The notes below the pieces were generated by a model, which searched no databases, was not told where the DNA came from, and worked only from the letters and a program-made list of their open reading frames with translations. Shown here piece after piece: positions 10,421 through 22,463 of a stretch of 64,000 nt of DNA (the stretch's first letter is position 1; the number at the start of each line of letters is the position of its first letter). Where the stretch lies: assembly GCA_024734495.1 (NCBI GenBank), contig JALMQS010000128.1, forward strand, positions 22,866,875 to 22,930,874, written 5' to 3'. The position numbers were made by a program, and so were the translations under genes. This stretch comes from Forficula auricularia. Taxonomy: Eukaryota; Arthropoda; Insecta; Dermaptera; Forficulidae.

Positions 10421-11280
10421 CCTCAAAACTTGTTAATAGATTTTGTTTCATCAAAATAGAACCAAGATACAAATAAATATATATATATATATATATAAAT
10501 ATATAAATAAATAAATATACAATTTTTGCTCGTTTAACAAGGGTAGATTTATAGACTACTTATAGAATTTTTTTATTAAACAGTTTCATTTTAAATTACA
10601 TATATAAATTAGCTGAGAAAGGGGAACTTTTTTTGGATTTGCTACCCTCTGTAAATCTTGATAATTTTTGGTTCTTTATTTATTTTGTTTGATACGACCT
10701 AATTAATAAGTAATTAATAATAAACTTAAATATAAAATAAATTGTTCATTTATGTCTATATTATAAATATATCTTCTTAAAATCTCATTAAAATCATTCA
10801 AAAATGTACTTTATACTATCCATTTTACTCAGCATTTACATCCTGCCTTACATCCTTCCTTCCCGTCGAATTAGATAGATGCAGGCTTTCGATTGGCCAT
10901 GGTAACTGAAAACCCCATTCCTATAATTTAAATAATTATATTTAATGAAAAATAATTTTTGAACCAGAAGTTCTAAAAAATTTTCTCATTCAAAAGTCAT
11001 TCTCGATTTCGACTACTATGGAAAGTATCCTCTACATTATAATTTTCCTGGAGAAATTTTTCACATGGGCGGTTTTCCATTGTGTTCTCCTGAGTTTAGT
11101 GAGGCGCCTTGCATTTTTGAGTAAACTCGATTCGAAGTCAAGCGCCAGCCTCTGCTCTACTGGCGTGTAGTTATGCACAAAAAGAAACGTTCTTTCGATT
11201 TTTCGTTCTTAAGTTATCGATGGTATCTGAATCCAGACACACATACAGACAGAACTTAATTATGGTTGAAAATGATTTTT
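10421..11280. other. unassigned AT-rich sequence with (TA)n
   Basis: A TA dinucleotide run lies near 10476-10500. The part from about 11000 has words seen in Helitron-like repeats (GACACACATACAGACAG). Nothing codes here. Confidence 0.4.
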
Positions 11281-12600
11281 CTTCACATTAAACATAGTGC
11301 CTGGAGCACCGAGCGATGGTAACTTTTTGCCTCTAAATAGCTCAAGTTTCAAATTTCAATGCTCTGCGACTTACCGAAGACGATATATGAATGATTTAAA
11401 TATTTATTTTGCGACACTCCTAATTTGCACCCCTTTCTTTATTTCAATCGGATTAAAATCTATACATGACTAATAACTCATGACACTTGATAAGTACAAC
11501 CAATTTAGTGCCGTTTTTGAGAAAATAAAAAAAAATAAAATAAAAAAAAATAAACGAAAAATCTTTAATGTAAATGTCCACTTACGGTCTTCCGATTTCA
11601 ACCAAAACCTTCAGTTGTATCCCTTCTAGCCTATATCAAGTTTAATTTAGAATTTCGTAGTACTGAGATTTAGGGTTTCGAAACGCAGGGGGTACATTCT
11701 TACGTACGTAAACATCAACTTCCAGTACTTCAATTTTAGCCAAAATCTTGTGGTACTTCTTGTAGCCTCTAGATAGCTTAAGTTTCAAAATTAAAGCCTC
11801 TGCGACTTTCAGAAGACGAGATATTAACGATTAAAATATTTATTTTAAGACATGACTAATTTACACCATTTATTTCAATCTGATTAAAAATTTGACACAA
11901 CTAATAACTCATGAGACTTGATAAGTATACCAATTCTTAGCGAAATCGTTAGAGCTGTTTTCGAGAAACCGATACTATATTATATATAAATACAATAATT
12001 GATCAAGATATTTTTCAAAACAATGAAAAAAAAATAAACTAGTGTGGGCACCTCACGACTTTCACATTTGCTTCTACCTTATTTTCACACTCTCTTCCCA
12101 AATTTCAATCCGATTTAAATTTATACACGACTAACAACTTATGACACTTGATGAGTACAGCGATTAAAAAAAAATTGTTACACCCATTTTATAAACAATC
12201 GTAAAAAACGAAAAATCTTTCATGTAAATGTCAACTTTCCGTGTTTTGATTTCAGCCAAAAGCTTGATGTACTTCTTCTAGCCTATATCGATCTTAAAAG
12301 TTTCGAATTTCGTAGCTCTGAGACTTACGGTTTCTTAACAGAGGGGAGTACATACTATGTCACTTTTTGGCCTCTGGGGACAACAATATTCGGTTTTTTA
12401 TACTAATTTCGATTTCAAACTATTAAGAGTATCGATTTCTTCCACCTAAAAGTGAAAAACTGAAATTAACTTTTTTCACCTCGGAGATACAAGCTCTAAA
12501 ATTGCCAGGACAATACTTTTAAACATATTTTTTAAATAAATGAGAAAGTAAAATAAAAAATAAAATGAAAATTTTTGCTTGAATTACCTCCTGGGCGTAC
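11281..12600. repeat. dispersed repeat Y, copy 1, internally duplicated
   Basis: It begins with CTGGAGCACCGAGCGATGG, like the hairpin at 9531. Segments such as AATATTTATTTTGCGACACTC and CTCATGACACTTGATAAGTA recur about 400 bp apart, giving two to three degenerate tandem units. A second copy is at 34701-35870. The class is unknown; a Helitron link is possible through the shared hairpin word. Confidence 0.5.
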
Positions 12601-13626
12601 CGATTTATACCACTATATTATTTATTAGAATAAACATATCCTGCCTTGATACTGACGCGGTGTTGTGATGTAACAGCAGCTCTCTGTTAATACATGTATT
12701 TAATACTTGAAAATAAGGTAGGATGTGCTTTTAAAATTGAAGAATCAGAGAGAAATTTCAAATTATCTTCTGTAACAAACATATACAATGCTGAAATCAA
12801 AGCTATTGAACTAGTAATGTCAACCCTCAGTCATCACCCAAACAATAAATTTCTTATAATCTCCGATTCGCTTAGTGCTCTTTCTGCAATCCAAAATTAT
12901 AACACTCAGCATCCACTCATACAGAAAATACATTTATCCTTTCATAATTTTATTCTAAGAGGGAAAATAATCCACTTTATGTGGGTTCCCAGCCATAAAG
13001 GCATCCCAGGTAATGAGCTTGTTGACGAACAGGCGAAAAGGGGAGCCAATAAACAAAATTATGACTTCACTGAAAATCTGCCTGAAGACATTAAAAATTT
13101 TGTTAAAACCAAAACTATAAGTAACTGGAAGCTAGAATGGGGAAAAGTTACTAATAACTATTTAAAGATGATAAAACCCATCATTGGTTCCATATCAGCT
13201 TCAGATCTAAGTAGAAAAGAGCAAGTTAAATTGACCCGCCTAAGATTGGGTCATTGCTTATTCACCCACGGCCATCTAATGAACAAGGATGACCCACCGA
13301 TATGTCCAGCTTGCAAAGTTAGGATAAATGTAAATCATGTATTAGTGGAATGCCCAATTTACGCAAGGGAAAGAAAATGTCATTCAATGGGGAACAAAGA
13401 CTTAAAACAAATACTCGAAAATGAGGAAGGATATGATAATTTGTTCGATTTTTTGAGAGTCATTAACATTTATGATAATATCTGAGTTCTCACTTTTATA
13501 TTTAACTATAAAACCAAACATGTAAAAGAAATTTAAAAATTGAAAATGTAACACATTTAATATCTGTGGCGCAAATGACCACGCAGTCGAGGCGCTCTCT
13601 TAAACTGTAATAAATAATAATAATAT
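12601..13626 (+). mobile_element. 5'-truncated I-clade LINE
   Basis: Only the RNase H end of the second ORF and the 3' tail remain. The tail ends in a run of TAA units (AATAAATAATAATAATA, ~13605-13625), the usual end of I-type non-LTR elements rather than poly-A. I did not find a clear target duplication. Confidence 0.65.
12694..13485 (+). pseudogene. LINE RNase H and C-terminal zinc-finger region (partial ORF2)
   Basis: The frame gives 263 residues. RNase H motifs follow in order: NAEIKAIEL (the E), IISDSLSAL (the D), and WVPSHKGIPGNELVDEQAK with the last H and D. The first catalytic D (a YTDGS-type motif) is cut off or altered just upstream. The C-terminal part has CPACKVRINVNHVLVECP, a C-C-H-C pattern found at the end of I-type and Jockey-type polyproteins. 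The endonuclease and RT are missing, so this is a 5'-truncated copy, though the remaining frame is uninterrupted to its stop. Confidence 0.8.
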
Positions 13627-14030
13627 TTCAGTTTGGAATTCCTATAGAAATGCTACAGTGATTTATTTTAATCTGTTTAAAATATCCGTACCATGAATCA
13701 AACGGATATGAGGTGCAGCCAAAACCACTTGACACGCCCACAAGCTAAATTGAGTTGTTCCCAAGCTGGCTTGTTAGATGGTTGTTTGCAACAAACGTGA
13801 CAACTCATACGATCGAAATATTATGGAAATTAACCTCCACCTACTGAGGGGGTTAAATTTATTTATTTATTTATTTATTTTGTTTTGTTTCAGGTATATA
13901 TATTGAGATAAATTATTTGAATGTCAGGTGATAGAAAATCAAATTAATCAGTGATCGTTCTAATTATCAGTTGCAACGAAAAACAAAACGTCCACAACAG
14001 ATAGCCCACCATATATAAATATATAGTATA
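13627..14030. other. unassigned sequence
   Basis: I see no coding signal. It includes a short TTTATTTATTTATT run near 13858. Confidence 0.5.
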
Positions 14031-14781
14031 CTAGCTGCAAGGCCCGCCTTCGGCGGCCCTCTTGCTAGCCAGAGGGCACGCCCCCTGGACCCCCATCCCT
14101 CGAACCCCACCCCTCACCCCCACCCCACCCACCACACCCCCGAAACCCGCCCAGCACTCCCACACCCCGCACCATGCCCAGCCCGTGCCCCCACCCCACC
14201 ACCCCAACACTCCATTCCGCACCCTAACCCACTAATCCCCCTCGCCCCAACCCCGGCCCGTGGTTAGTTTTTGCATTTCTAGCTCTCTAGAGGCCCAGAG
14301 ATTATGTATACAAAATTTGGTTGAGTTTGTTCCAAGGGCAAGAATTTACATTTTTTCACCCGCCCCCCCCCCCCTTTTTTGGGAGAAATTTTTTTAAACA
14401 AAAGATGTCAGAAATCACATCCCCCTATAACTTTGTTTACTATAACATTTGCTGTAGGGTTAATAGTTTAGGAGTTATTTTATAATTTTGATTCGTGTGT
14501 CCCCCCAAACCCCTTCTGGGGTCAAAATATCAAAACATTATATAGATAAAAACGAAAGTTATAAGACATCTGATGTAAATATGAAATTTCATAGTAATCC
14601 CTTCAGCCGTTTTTACGTGAATCGTGAGCAACTTTTCGGAAACCACTGAAACAGACATACATACAGACAGGAATTTTGTTGAGGGTGTTTTCATTCATAA
14701 CTTTGCTTGAAACGTGTGCAACCAAAATTTGGCGTGATTTGGAGCAATGTACAGACAAACCCTTAATTTTATATATATAGA
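14031..14781 (-). mobile_element. non-autonomous Helitron with both ends
   Basis: Read on the minus strand it starts TCTATATATATAAAATTAAG at 14781 and ends GGCCTTGCAGCTAG at 14031. The flanking bases are A before TC and T after CTAG, as expected for insertion between A and T. A GC-rich hairpin (GGGCCGCCGAAGGCGGGCC) sits ~10 nt before CTAG. There is no Rep/helicase ORF. The C-rich tract and a module with GTTAGTTTTTGCATTTC recur at 9.5, 58.8 and 60 kb. Confidence 0.8.
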
Positions 14782-14900
14782 TAATATAAATAATTTTACA
14801 ATATTTTTTATTTTAATTGATGTAATCTAACAATTATTTGGGTATAAGCTAGCATTGTACACACCCTTTATATTTTGAGTAAGTAATTTCTACTTCAATT

Positions 14901-15118
14901 TGAAAGATATTAATTTGCCGATGGTAATAGATTCAAATTTACTAGAAAATCATAAGATGATGTCATCTATTAAATCCGATGGAATGGAATATTTTAAATT
15001 ATATGTCAGGGGGTTGTTTTTCACCCCTTCGGGAATCGAACCCGAGTGCCAGTAACAGCAATCCGGACCATCTGGCCCACCTGCGGGATGCTAAACTCTC
15101 TGACATATGTAAACGTGT
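14901..15118 (-). repeat. tRNA-like inverted-repeat element F1, copy 1
   Basis: On the minus strand the core contains GGGTTCGATTCCCG, a T-arm with a consensus B box (GGTTCGATTCC), and GGGCCAGATGGTCCGG as a weak A-box/D-arm. CATCCC and GGGGTG can form a short acceptor-like stem. The core is bounded by ATGTCAGAGAG and CCCTGACAT. It shares its left flank with copy 2. Confidence 0.6.
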
Positions 15119-15291
15119 AAAATATTTTACTCAAAGATTGTTATCTTAATTTGTAAAATTTCGCGATTTAGTGATTCTAAATTTAAACATATAGCCATGC
15201 CGTATAATTTAAATAAAGGTCGTTGAGTGTTTCGAATTTTGAAGATATTCAAAATTCGAAGGGCAATGGAATGACTTTTTCTAATTTAATA

Positions 15292-15590
15292 TGAAAGATA
15301 TTAATTTGCCGATGGTAATAGATTCAAATTTACTAGAAAATAATAAGATGGTGTCATCTACTATATATATTAAATCCGATGGAATGGAATATTTTTAATT
15401 ATGTGTCAGAGGGGTTGTTTTTCACTCATTCGGGAATCGAACCCGAGTGCCAGTAACAGCAATCCGGACCATCTGGCTCACCTGCGGGATACTAACCTCT
15501 CTGACATATTATATAAACGCGTGACATATAATTAAAAATATTCCATTCCATCGGATTTAATAGATGACACCATCTTATGATTTTCTAGTG
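15292..15590 (-). repeat. tRNA-like inverted-repeat element F1, copy 2
   Basis: The same tRNA-like core as copy 1, about 391 bp away in direct orientation. This copy has both arms: ACTAGAAAATAATAAGATGG... on the left and its complement (CCATCTTATGATTTTCTAGT) at 15569-15589 on the right, roughly 70-80 bp each. The tRNA-like core therefore sits in the loop of a foldback. Confidence 0.65.
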
Positions 15591-15600
15591 AACTTCTACT

Positions 15601-16527
15601 TCTTTTTGCCTAAATCTCCTTCAATTAATTTTAGATGTAATACAGTGGCCCTCAAGTGTGAGAATGATTGTGCTTGGGGATGAAGAAGACCAACGAGATG
15701 TTTGCTTTTTTTTATGACATGATATGATCCCCAGGACAGATCCACTGGAATTGAATCAGCAGACGACGGCCATGTTTGGGGGTTGGTTTTAGATTAGAGG
15801 GGAATTGACAATATCTCCTGAGAGGCTTAGGTAATCGCCCATCTGGCCAACCAACCCATTTGCCCTTTGCACCCAGACAGGGTCAAAATGACCCACCTAC
15901 TTTTCGGATTTGTCACCAAATTGTCTTTCCCTTCCATTTTATAATATATTCTGTTTACTACAAAGCTTGTTCCATATAGCTACACTAAAATATAAATACT
16001 GTTTAAAAATTTACAATACAATCTTGGATAATATATTCATTATTCTCAAAACACAATCGAAATTGTTGCCCTTGTTGATTCCTGTGAAATGGGATCCTAA
16101 GTTTTCATAACAAAGAATTTTTATGAAACTATATCCCTAGGAGTACCAAATTATAAAACATATTTTATCTTTTTTATATTAAATAAAAAATCTATGTACA
16201 AGTAAATATCCTAAAAATCATTCCATCACTGTGTCCCAACTACCAAATTCAGATATAGATTCAAAGATCTAATTCGAAAAGTTTCTTATAACTGTCTACT
16301 ATCTTATTATTTATTCATATAAGCTGTACATAAATGTGTATTTAATTTAAATACGACAAAAGTCCCAAAACAAATTTTTAAATTCGTCATTAAAATCTCC
16401 CCCCCCCCCTCTTGTGTAAAAATAGGGTTAAAACATAATTTCAAATTATAAGTGAACGCCTCCTTATTGTTTTTAGAAGTTGGCAATATTGATATTCTAA
16501 AAATATGCCATACTAGACTATGAGCTA
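15601..16527. other. unassigned sequence
   Basis: I see no supported gene or repeat. A C run is present near 16390-16400. A short open frame at 15910-16110 lacks any recognisable motif and is probably chance. Confidence 0.5.
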
Positions 16528-16643
16528 TTTTCCAAGTAGAAGATAATAGATGAAGGGGCATTATGGGTATTAATGAATTCCAAAATAATTCCACATAATT
16601 CCAAAGACGTGTACAACTAATTCCAATCGCTGTTCACCCCTCG
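16528..16643. mobile_element. hAT-type MITE, partial copy
   Basis: The right end (CCAATCGCTGTTCACCCCTCG) and inner part match the other copies; the left terminus is missing or scrambled. Confidence 0.6.
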
Positions 16644-16742
16644 TATATAACTAAAGATTTGAGCATTTTTTTTCCAAAATAGTTAGAATGTTTTCAAAAA
16701 AACAGCTCAGGTTAAAATTAACCAATGTATGTTTATTAAAAG

Positions 16743-16925
16743 AGAAAGAATTTAATTTTTAGGACAAATTATAGGATTTTAGTAGAAATATTTTTATATT
16801 GCGATATCAGAGGAGATTCATCCCCTCAGGAATCGAACCTGAGAACTAACATGCTTTCCGGGCAGTCAGCTCACACCCTCGATACAAAAAACCTCTCTCT
16901 GAATCGCAATATATTGTATAAGCAA
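16743..16925 (-). repeat. tRNA-like element F2, left arm
   Basis: On the minus strand it reads CTCAGGTTCGATTCCTGAG, a perfect 5-bp T-arm with B box, preceded by GTGTGAGCTGACTGCCCGG. The outer part (TTTAATTTTTAGGACAAA) is inverted at 18940-18972. The copy at 18811-18972 lies in opposite orientation. Confidence 0.6.
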
Positions 16926-17502
16926 AGAAATTTTTTACTCCATTCTTTTATAACAAGAAAAACTTTTTTTTCATTTTAAGAAGATTCGGGACAGCTTATC
17001 TATCTGATTGATCTTCGAAAAAACTTTTGTATTTCTGGAGAGCGACAACGTCTGCCTACTAAATATTGTTAATAATGAGCTTAATTTCAAATACAAATCT
17101 TTGTTTTGATAATATTAATAAAAAGAATATTGAGATAAATTTTTCCTAATTATAAAAACATTTATTTAACACAAAAACGTTTTCAAGAATTAGAGTTGGA
17201 ATTCTACACTAGTCCTTTTGTTATATTCTGTTGGCCGCAAATAACTTTTTATTTTTACATTTATGAATAACTAATTAACTACTAGACTTCCATGTTAAAA
17301 GGACAATTTTCAATAATTTATTTCTCGGTAATCGGACAAACGATCAACTTCAAATTTCGGGAATAAATATTTAATACATCAATGATTCGATGGTAAAAAT
17401 TTGAGAATTTTCTTATAAAAATTATAAACAGTCCCGAACCCCTTAAGCTGAATTTTTTAATTTCCGTTATAGAAGAATGGAGTAAACTTTGTTTAAATAA
17501 TA
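16926..17502. other. AT-rich spacer between F2 arms
   Basis: It lies between the left F2 arm and the mariner insertion. I see no coding signal. Confidence 0.4.
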
Positions 17503-18808
17503 TTGGATTGGCAACTAAGTAATTGCGGTTTTTTTTTGTTTTTTTTTTTTAGAAAATCAAAGACAATTTATTCATGGAACTAAATAACTTTATTCTGTAA
17601 TGTATTGCCCATTTTGATCAATGACCTTTTGCCATCTTTCAGGCAGCATCATAATCCCACGTTCATAAAACTTCTGGTTTTTATTAGCAAAAAACTGAAT
17701 CAGGTACGATTTAACATCATCATCATTATTGAAATTTTTACCATTCAAGGAGTTTTGTAAAGATCGAAATAAAAAGTAATCAGATGGTGCAAGGTCAGGA
17801 CTATATGGGGGATGTGGCAAAACATCCCAACCAAGCTCCAATAATTTTTGCCGAGTGACCAAAAATGTGTGTGACCTTGCATTGTCATGATGGAATACAA
17901 CACCTTTTCGATTTGTCAATTCGGCCCGCTTTTTCTTCAACTGTATTGTTTAATTTCGTTAGTTTTTCAATGTAGACAACAGAATTGATCGTTAGGTTGA
18001 GTGGTAAGGTAAGAGTTCAAAGTAGACAATTCCTTTGTAATCCCACCAAACTGATAACAAAACCTTCTTTTGATGAATACCAGCTTTTGATGTTGTTTGA
18101 ACTGGTTCACCTGGCCTGCTCCACTATCTTTTCCTCTTGATATTGTTGTAAACAACCAATTTTTCATCGCCAGTTATCAGTCGTTTTAAAAATGGATCAT
18201 TTTCATTACGTTTCTTTAGCAAATCGCAGCTGTTAATGCGTTGCGTTAAATGCGTTTCTTTCAGTTCATGAGGAACCCATGTATCGAGTTTTTGAACATA
18301 GCCAAGTTGTTTTAAGTGATTTTCAATGCATGTATGTGATACATGAAGCTTCTCTGCAATCTCACGTGTTGTACTGTGACGATCCGAATCAATTATTGCT
18401 TTGATTATGTCGACATCAACTTCAACTGGATGACCAGAGCGTTTTTCATCTTTGGAGTGAAAAATCACCAGAACGAAATTTGGCAAACCAATTTTGACAC
18501 TGCCGTTCTTTAAAGGCTTCGTCGCCATAAACAGCACATAACTTTTTGTGAGCTTGCGATGCGTTTTTCCCTTTGCGGAAATAAAAAAGCAAAATATGAC
18601 GAAAATGTTCCTTTTGATTTTCCATTTTTCAACGAACGCCAAACGAAAACTACGGAACCGATCAAAAAACTTTTTTTACTGATTGACAGCTGAATTGCCA
18701 ACTATTAAATAACAAAATGTGTTTTACATTTGGACTACGCCAGCAAACCTAAAATTCAACTGAAGCCATCTATGAGTGAAATCCACAATTACTTAGTTGC
18801 CAACCTTA
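17503..18808 (-). mobile_element. mariner transposon, inactive
   Basis: Terminal repeats are GGATTGGCAACTAAGTAATT at the left and, inverted, AATTACTTAGTTGCCAACC at the right, flanked by TA on each side (17501-17502 and 18809-18810). The length, about 1.3 kb, is normal for mariner. The right end abuts the F2 right arm, so it inserted into or beside that element. Confidence 0.92.
17590..18650 (-). pseudogene. mariner transposase, frameshifted
   Basis: Three frames on the minus strand carry the protein in order. The N-terminal part (18124-18642) has an HTH region (TTREIAEKLHVSHTCIENHL) and LITGDEK with the first catalytic D. The C-terminal part (17590-17940) has FHHDNARSH with the second D and PPYSPDLAPSDYFLF with the third, the D-34-D signature of mariner. 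The C-terminus ends in WQKVIDQNGQYITE. Frame changes near 18130 and 17950, plus disruption of the N-terminal start, make it non-functional. The SPDLAPSDY type fits the irritans or mellifera groups; I cannot separate these here. Confidence 0.9.
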
Positions 18809-18810
18809 TA

Positions 18811-18972
18811 TATTGCTATTCAGAGAGAGGTTTTTTATCTCGAGGGTGTGAGCTGACTGCCCGTAAAGAATGTTAGTTCTCAGGTTCGACTCTTGAGGGG
18901 ATGAATCGCCTCTGATTTCGCAATATAAAAATATTTAGATTTTGTCCTAAAAATTAAATTCTTCCTATCTAA
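18811..18972 (+). repeat. tRNA-like element F2, right arm
   Basis: It has GGTGTGAGCTGACTGCCCG and then CAGGTTCGACTCTTGAG, a T-arm with B box, between CAGAGAGAGG and GCCTCTGATTTCGCAA. It is the inverted partner of 16743-16925. Confidence 0.6.
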
Positions 18973-19905
18973 AGTCAACTTTGTCATCGTTATATTATAG
19001 TCTTGCTTGGTAAAGAACATCCAACATAAAATTTATAAAATCAATATTAAACATACAGTAGGTATTACATTAAAGCAATTTTGGTATACTATGTTTGGCA
19101 TAATTTTTTTATTTAAATGCGTACTTTTCCGAGCTTCGAGCTGAATCGAAATTTCCCTACCCTAATAATTCAGAGTGATGAATTCTAATAGTGTAATTAA
19201 AATTTATCGGTCAGATAATTCTTCATGAATAAAACAACAAATAATAAGTCAGTAAAATTTTATATTTTTCTCTGTAATGATCTTAAAAAAAATTCCCCGA
19301 ACGAACTAATAAGGGAAGTATTTAGTTTTCAAAAGAATTCAATAAAAATCAGATCATAAATTCTTTTTGAATTGTGATTTTTCCTTCAACCCCTGCCCCT
19401 CCCCCTCCCTGTTACATCTTAAAAAGTTATTCTTTACTTCGAGTGAAATTTAATAATAATAATAAAAATACTAGGAAAATAAAAACCAAAAGGATGGCAT
19501 TGTGAAGAGAGAGAACATTATTCGGGCTCGTTTATCCCAACTTTTGCATCCGAACTTTAAATCACTTTGTTTAATATCCATATCCATGAATTGGAGATGA
19601 ATAGTCCATTTGAACTATAACAATGTGAAGTAGTTGTCTAGTGAGAGGGTTTCTTCTAAAAAGGTCATTAAAGCGGATTCCCCCGGAAGTGATAAAAAGT
19701 TTTGTCTATAGTCCTAGACTCGCCGAAAATGTTAATTCTTGTCTGATAGTTCTATAGCGCTGTTTCAATCTTAAGATTAATAAACATAAGTTTCATATCA
19801 CAATGAATTTATTCACCATCTAAATTGTCTCTATTCTTTGTATTATTTTAGTTAGATGGAAATAACCTCTCTCGAAGTTAGCGGTTCTCAACTAGCGCAT
19901 GTAAT
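18973..19905. other. unassigned AT-rich sequence
   Basis: I see no supported feature. Confidence 0.5.
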
Positions 19906-19909
19906 TATA

Positions 19910-20784
19910 AAAAAAATAAAACCGACTTCAAAAAAATTAAATTCAACAAATAAAATTATAATAACTCAAAAATCAAATAAAATGCACTAAAAGGTATAAA
20001 ATAATTAACTAATTTAGTTACAATTAAACGACGAAATATAATAAAATAATTATTTTATACTTTTTAGTGCATTTTATTTTATTTTTGAGTTGAAGTCGGT
20101 TTTATTTATTTTGTTTTTTAATTATTTTTATTTTTCTCTTTTTAGTGATTGTTATTAATAGTGACATAAGATAATATCTTGCATGCATCTAGTAAGAGAA
20201 AGGGTCGGGCGAAGGAATCAGAAAATGATAATAAAATTCAATTCATAAATCACGCTCGAAATGTATGTGGGCTTTAAATCAACGTTTTAAGATTATTATT
20301 TTTTTATAAAAGATTTTATTTATTATAGTTTCGATTATTTTCTCATAAGAATTGGAGATTCAAGTTATTTCCTTATTGATAATATCATCAGAACTTGACA
20401 AAATTAATATGGGACCACCCCTAAGGTACCCCCTTTCCAATATAAAAAGAATAATCAAAATCGGTCAATGTGGCAAAATGTTCTGGCTGAACATTTATAA
20501 AATAAATATATAAATAAATAGTTATATATCTTGACTACCTTGGAGCTATACTGATGCAAACGCAGAAATAATAATTAAAATCCGTTCATAAACAAAGTAT
20601 CTACGCGTGAACATACATAACCAAAAATGTCCAATGAAATTTATATGGTACCAATTGGAAACTATACTGAACCCAATGCAAAAAAAATCATTAAAATCGG
20701 TACACAATTGCCGAAGAAATCACTTACATAGATACAAAAATAAACAGCCCAATTGATAAACTCCTCCTTTTTTGAAGTCGGTTA
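19910..20784 (+). repeat. ACCGACTTC foldback element, copy 2
   Basis: It has the same ends (ACCGACTTCAAAAA, TTTTTTGAAGTCGGTT) and the same ~680-bp tail as copy 1, but the inverted-repeat head is collapsed: most of the centre is missing. Arms still face each other at 19921-20040 and 20045-20105. Confidence 0.75.
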
Positions 20785-22095
20785 AAAACCAGATAAAATT
20801 TCAAAAACCGATTTTCGGTTTTTCATAAATGGAAAACGGTTAACCGGTTTTTTAGTTGGGGTTTTCAATTAAGTATAAAAATAAATAAATTGAGCATTAC
20901 TTTAAATATACAATAATTCCTACCTTAAACATAGGGGAACTGTAAACCAATGAAGATAAATAAAAATATACATTATAAAATTTAGCATTTATAATTATTT
21001 TTACTTTACCATACATGACATGGTCAAGTATAGTAATCATGCATGAAAAAAGTGGTTTTTTTGCTTCGTTTTTTTGAACTGTCTCAAAAACGGCTGAAAC
21101 TAGTTTGTATTAAAAAAAATTGGCCGAAACCAAAAGCTAGTTTTAGGAAAATAATTTCAACTAAAAATGTGAAATCAATAAATATAGATGGACATGTAAA
21201 ATGAAAGACATGCATTTTAATCGAAGTTAGTAATATTCTCGACTCATTTAATAAATTGATGAAATTCAGCTTGACAGCACATTAGATCACGTTTTAATTA
21301 ATCTAACTTGGCCTGTTTGTTTGCTTAAGCCTTTCCTATGGTAGTGTAAAAATCTCAAAAATATCTATCTTCTAAAAAAAGAATATTTTCTGCACTTTTG
21401 AACCAAAAAAATCAGAAACTAAGAACAGATCTTTATTTTGAAAATACAAACATTTTGCCACATCAATCAAGTTTCCATTAATAAACTGATCCTCTATGTG
21501 AAGTTAGCACATTTTAGCCTTTGTCAAATCACTAAAATTTAGAATAAAGTCATCATCTCATAATCCAATCATTTGCACCCTAGAGCACATTATAAAATGC
21601 CGGTAGGACTACGTAGCACCATTTTTTAGTTGTAAATAGGTAGTTAATATTGCCTTACGTATAATAATTACACAAAGTAGGTAGACATAATTCTAACTGG
21701 TATAAAAATTTTACAACTTCATTTATTTGAAACCAACTGCCCGGAAAGCAAATTTAACCACTTACCTAATTTATTTATTTATTTATTTTTCATCATAATT
21801 CATAATATATAGGCTTCTTGAAATGACACTTGGCCAAGTCATGATTCTCCCACCCGGCATCTGAAATTTTCTCTACCTCATCAGTTTCTTTTATAATCTA
21901 TAATTCTATAGCATCTTCCTTTATCTAATTTTAGACAACATAAATGTAGAATTAAAAAATGTTTTCCCTCAAATCTTTGATTGAATACTTAATAATTTTG
22001 CTAATGTGCTTAACGTGCGTGCCAATTAAAATATGATGCCCGATATTCGAACTCAGTGGCTTAAAAATAGGGTGGCATGTCGGGCAAAATGCCAC
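20785..22095. other. unassigned AT-rich sequence
   Basis: A short stretch near 21045-21130 (TTGCTTCGTTTTTTTGAA) resembles the start of repeat Y at 34.7 kb. I see no other supported feature. Confidence 0.45.
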
Positions 22096-22099
22096 GGGC

Positions 22100-22123
22100 C
22101 CCTCGGCCCAAGAGGGCCGAGGG
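22100..22123 (+). other. GC-rich perfect hairpin
   Basis: CCCTCGGCCC and GGGCCGAGGG pair perfectly around AAGA. Fifteen bases later CCTAAT occurs at 22135-22140, so CTAA followed by T would fit a Helitron 3' end. No 5' partner was found, so this is only a candidate. Confidence 0.3.
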
Positions 22124-22463
22124 CATAAGAGGATCCTAATATTTATTATTACAAAATTCGTATCTCGTTTGTTAAGGAAATTCTCAGTTTTCGATCCATT
22201 TTAGACACCAAAAGTCATTTTCCTGAAATTTGTACTTTGATGTTATCATTAGCACTTTCGCTGAACAGAAAGCCCGAAAAAAGGAATTTTAATAATTAAA
22301 ATTTTGACTAAAAATAAAATTTTTATTTCAATATAATGGGCTTTTTTAAATTAAAAGTTACTAGAAAATATACGAAAAAGGCAACAATAATTTTAATAGC
22401 GTTTGTACGTACTTTACGTAGTGATTTATTAAAAAAAACTACAACTTAAAGGAGAGAACAAAA

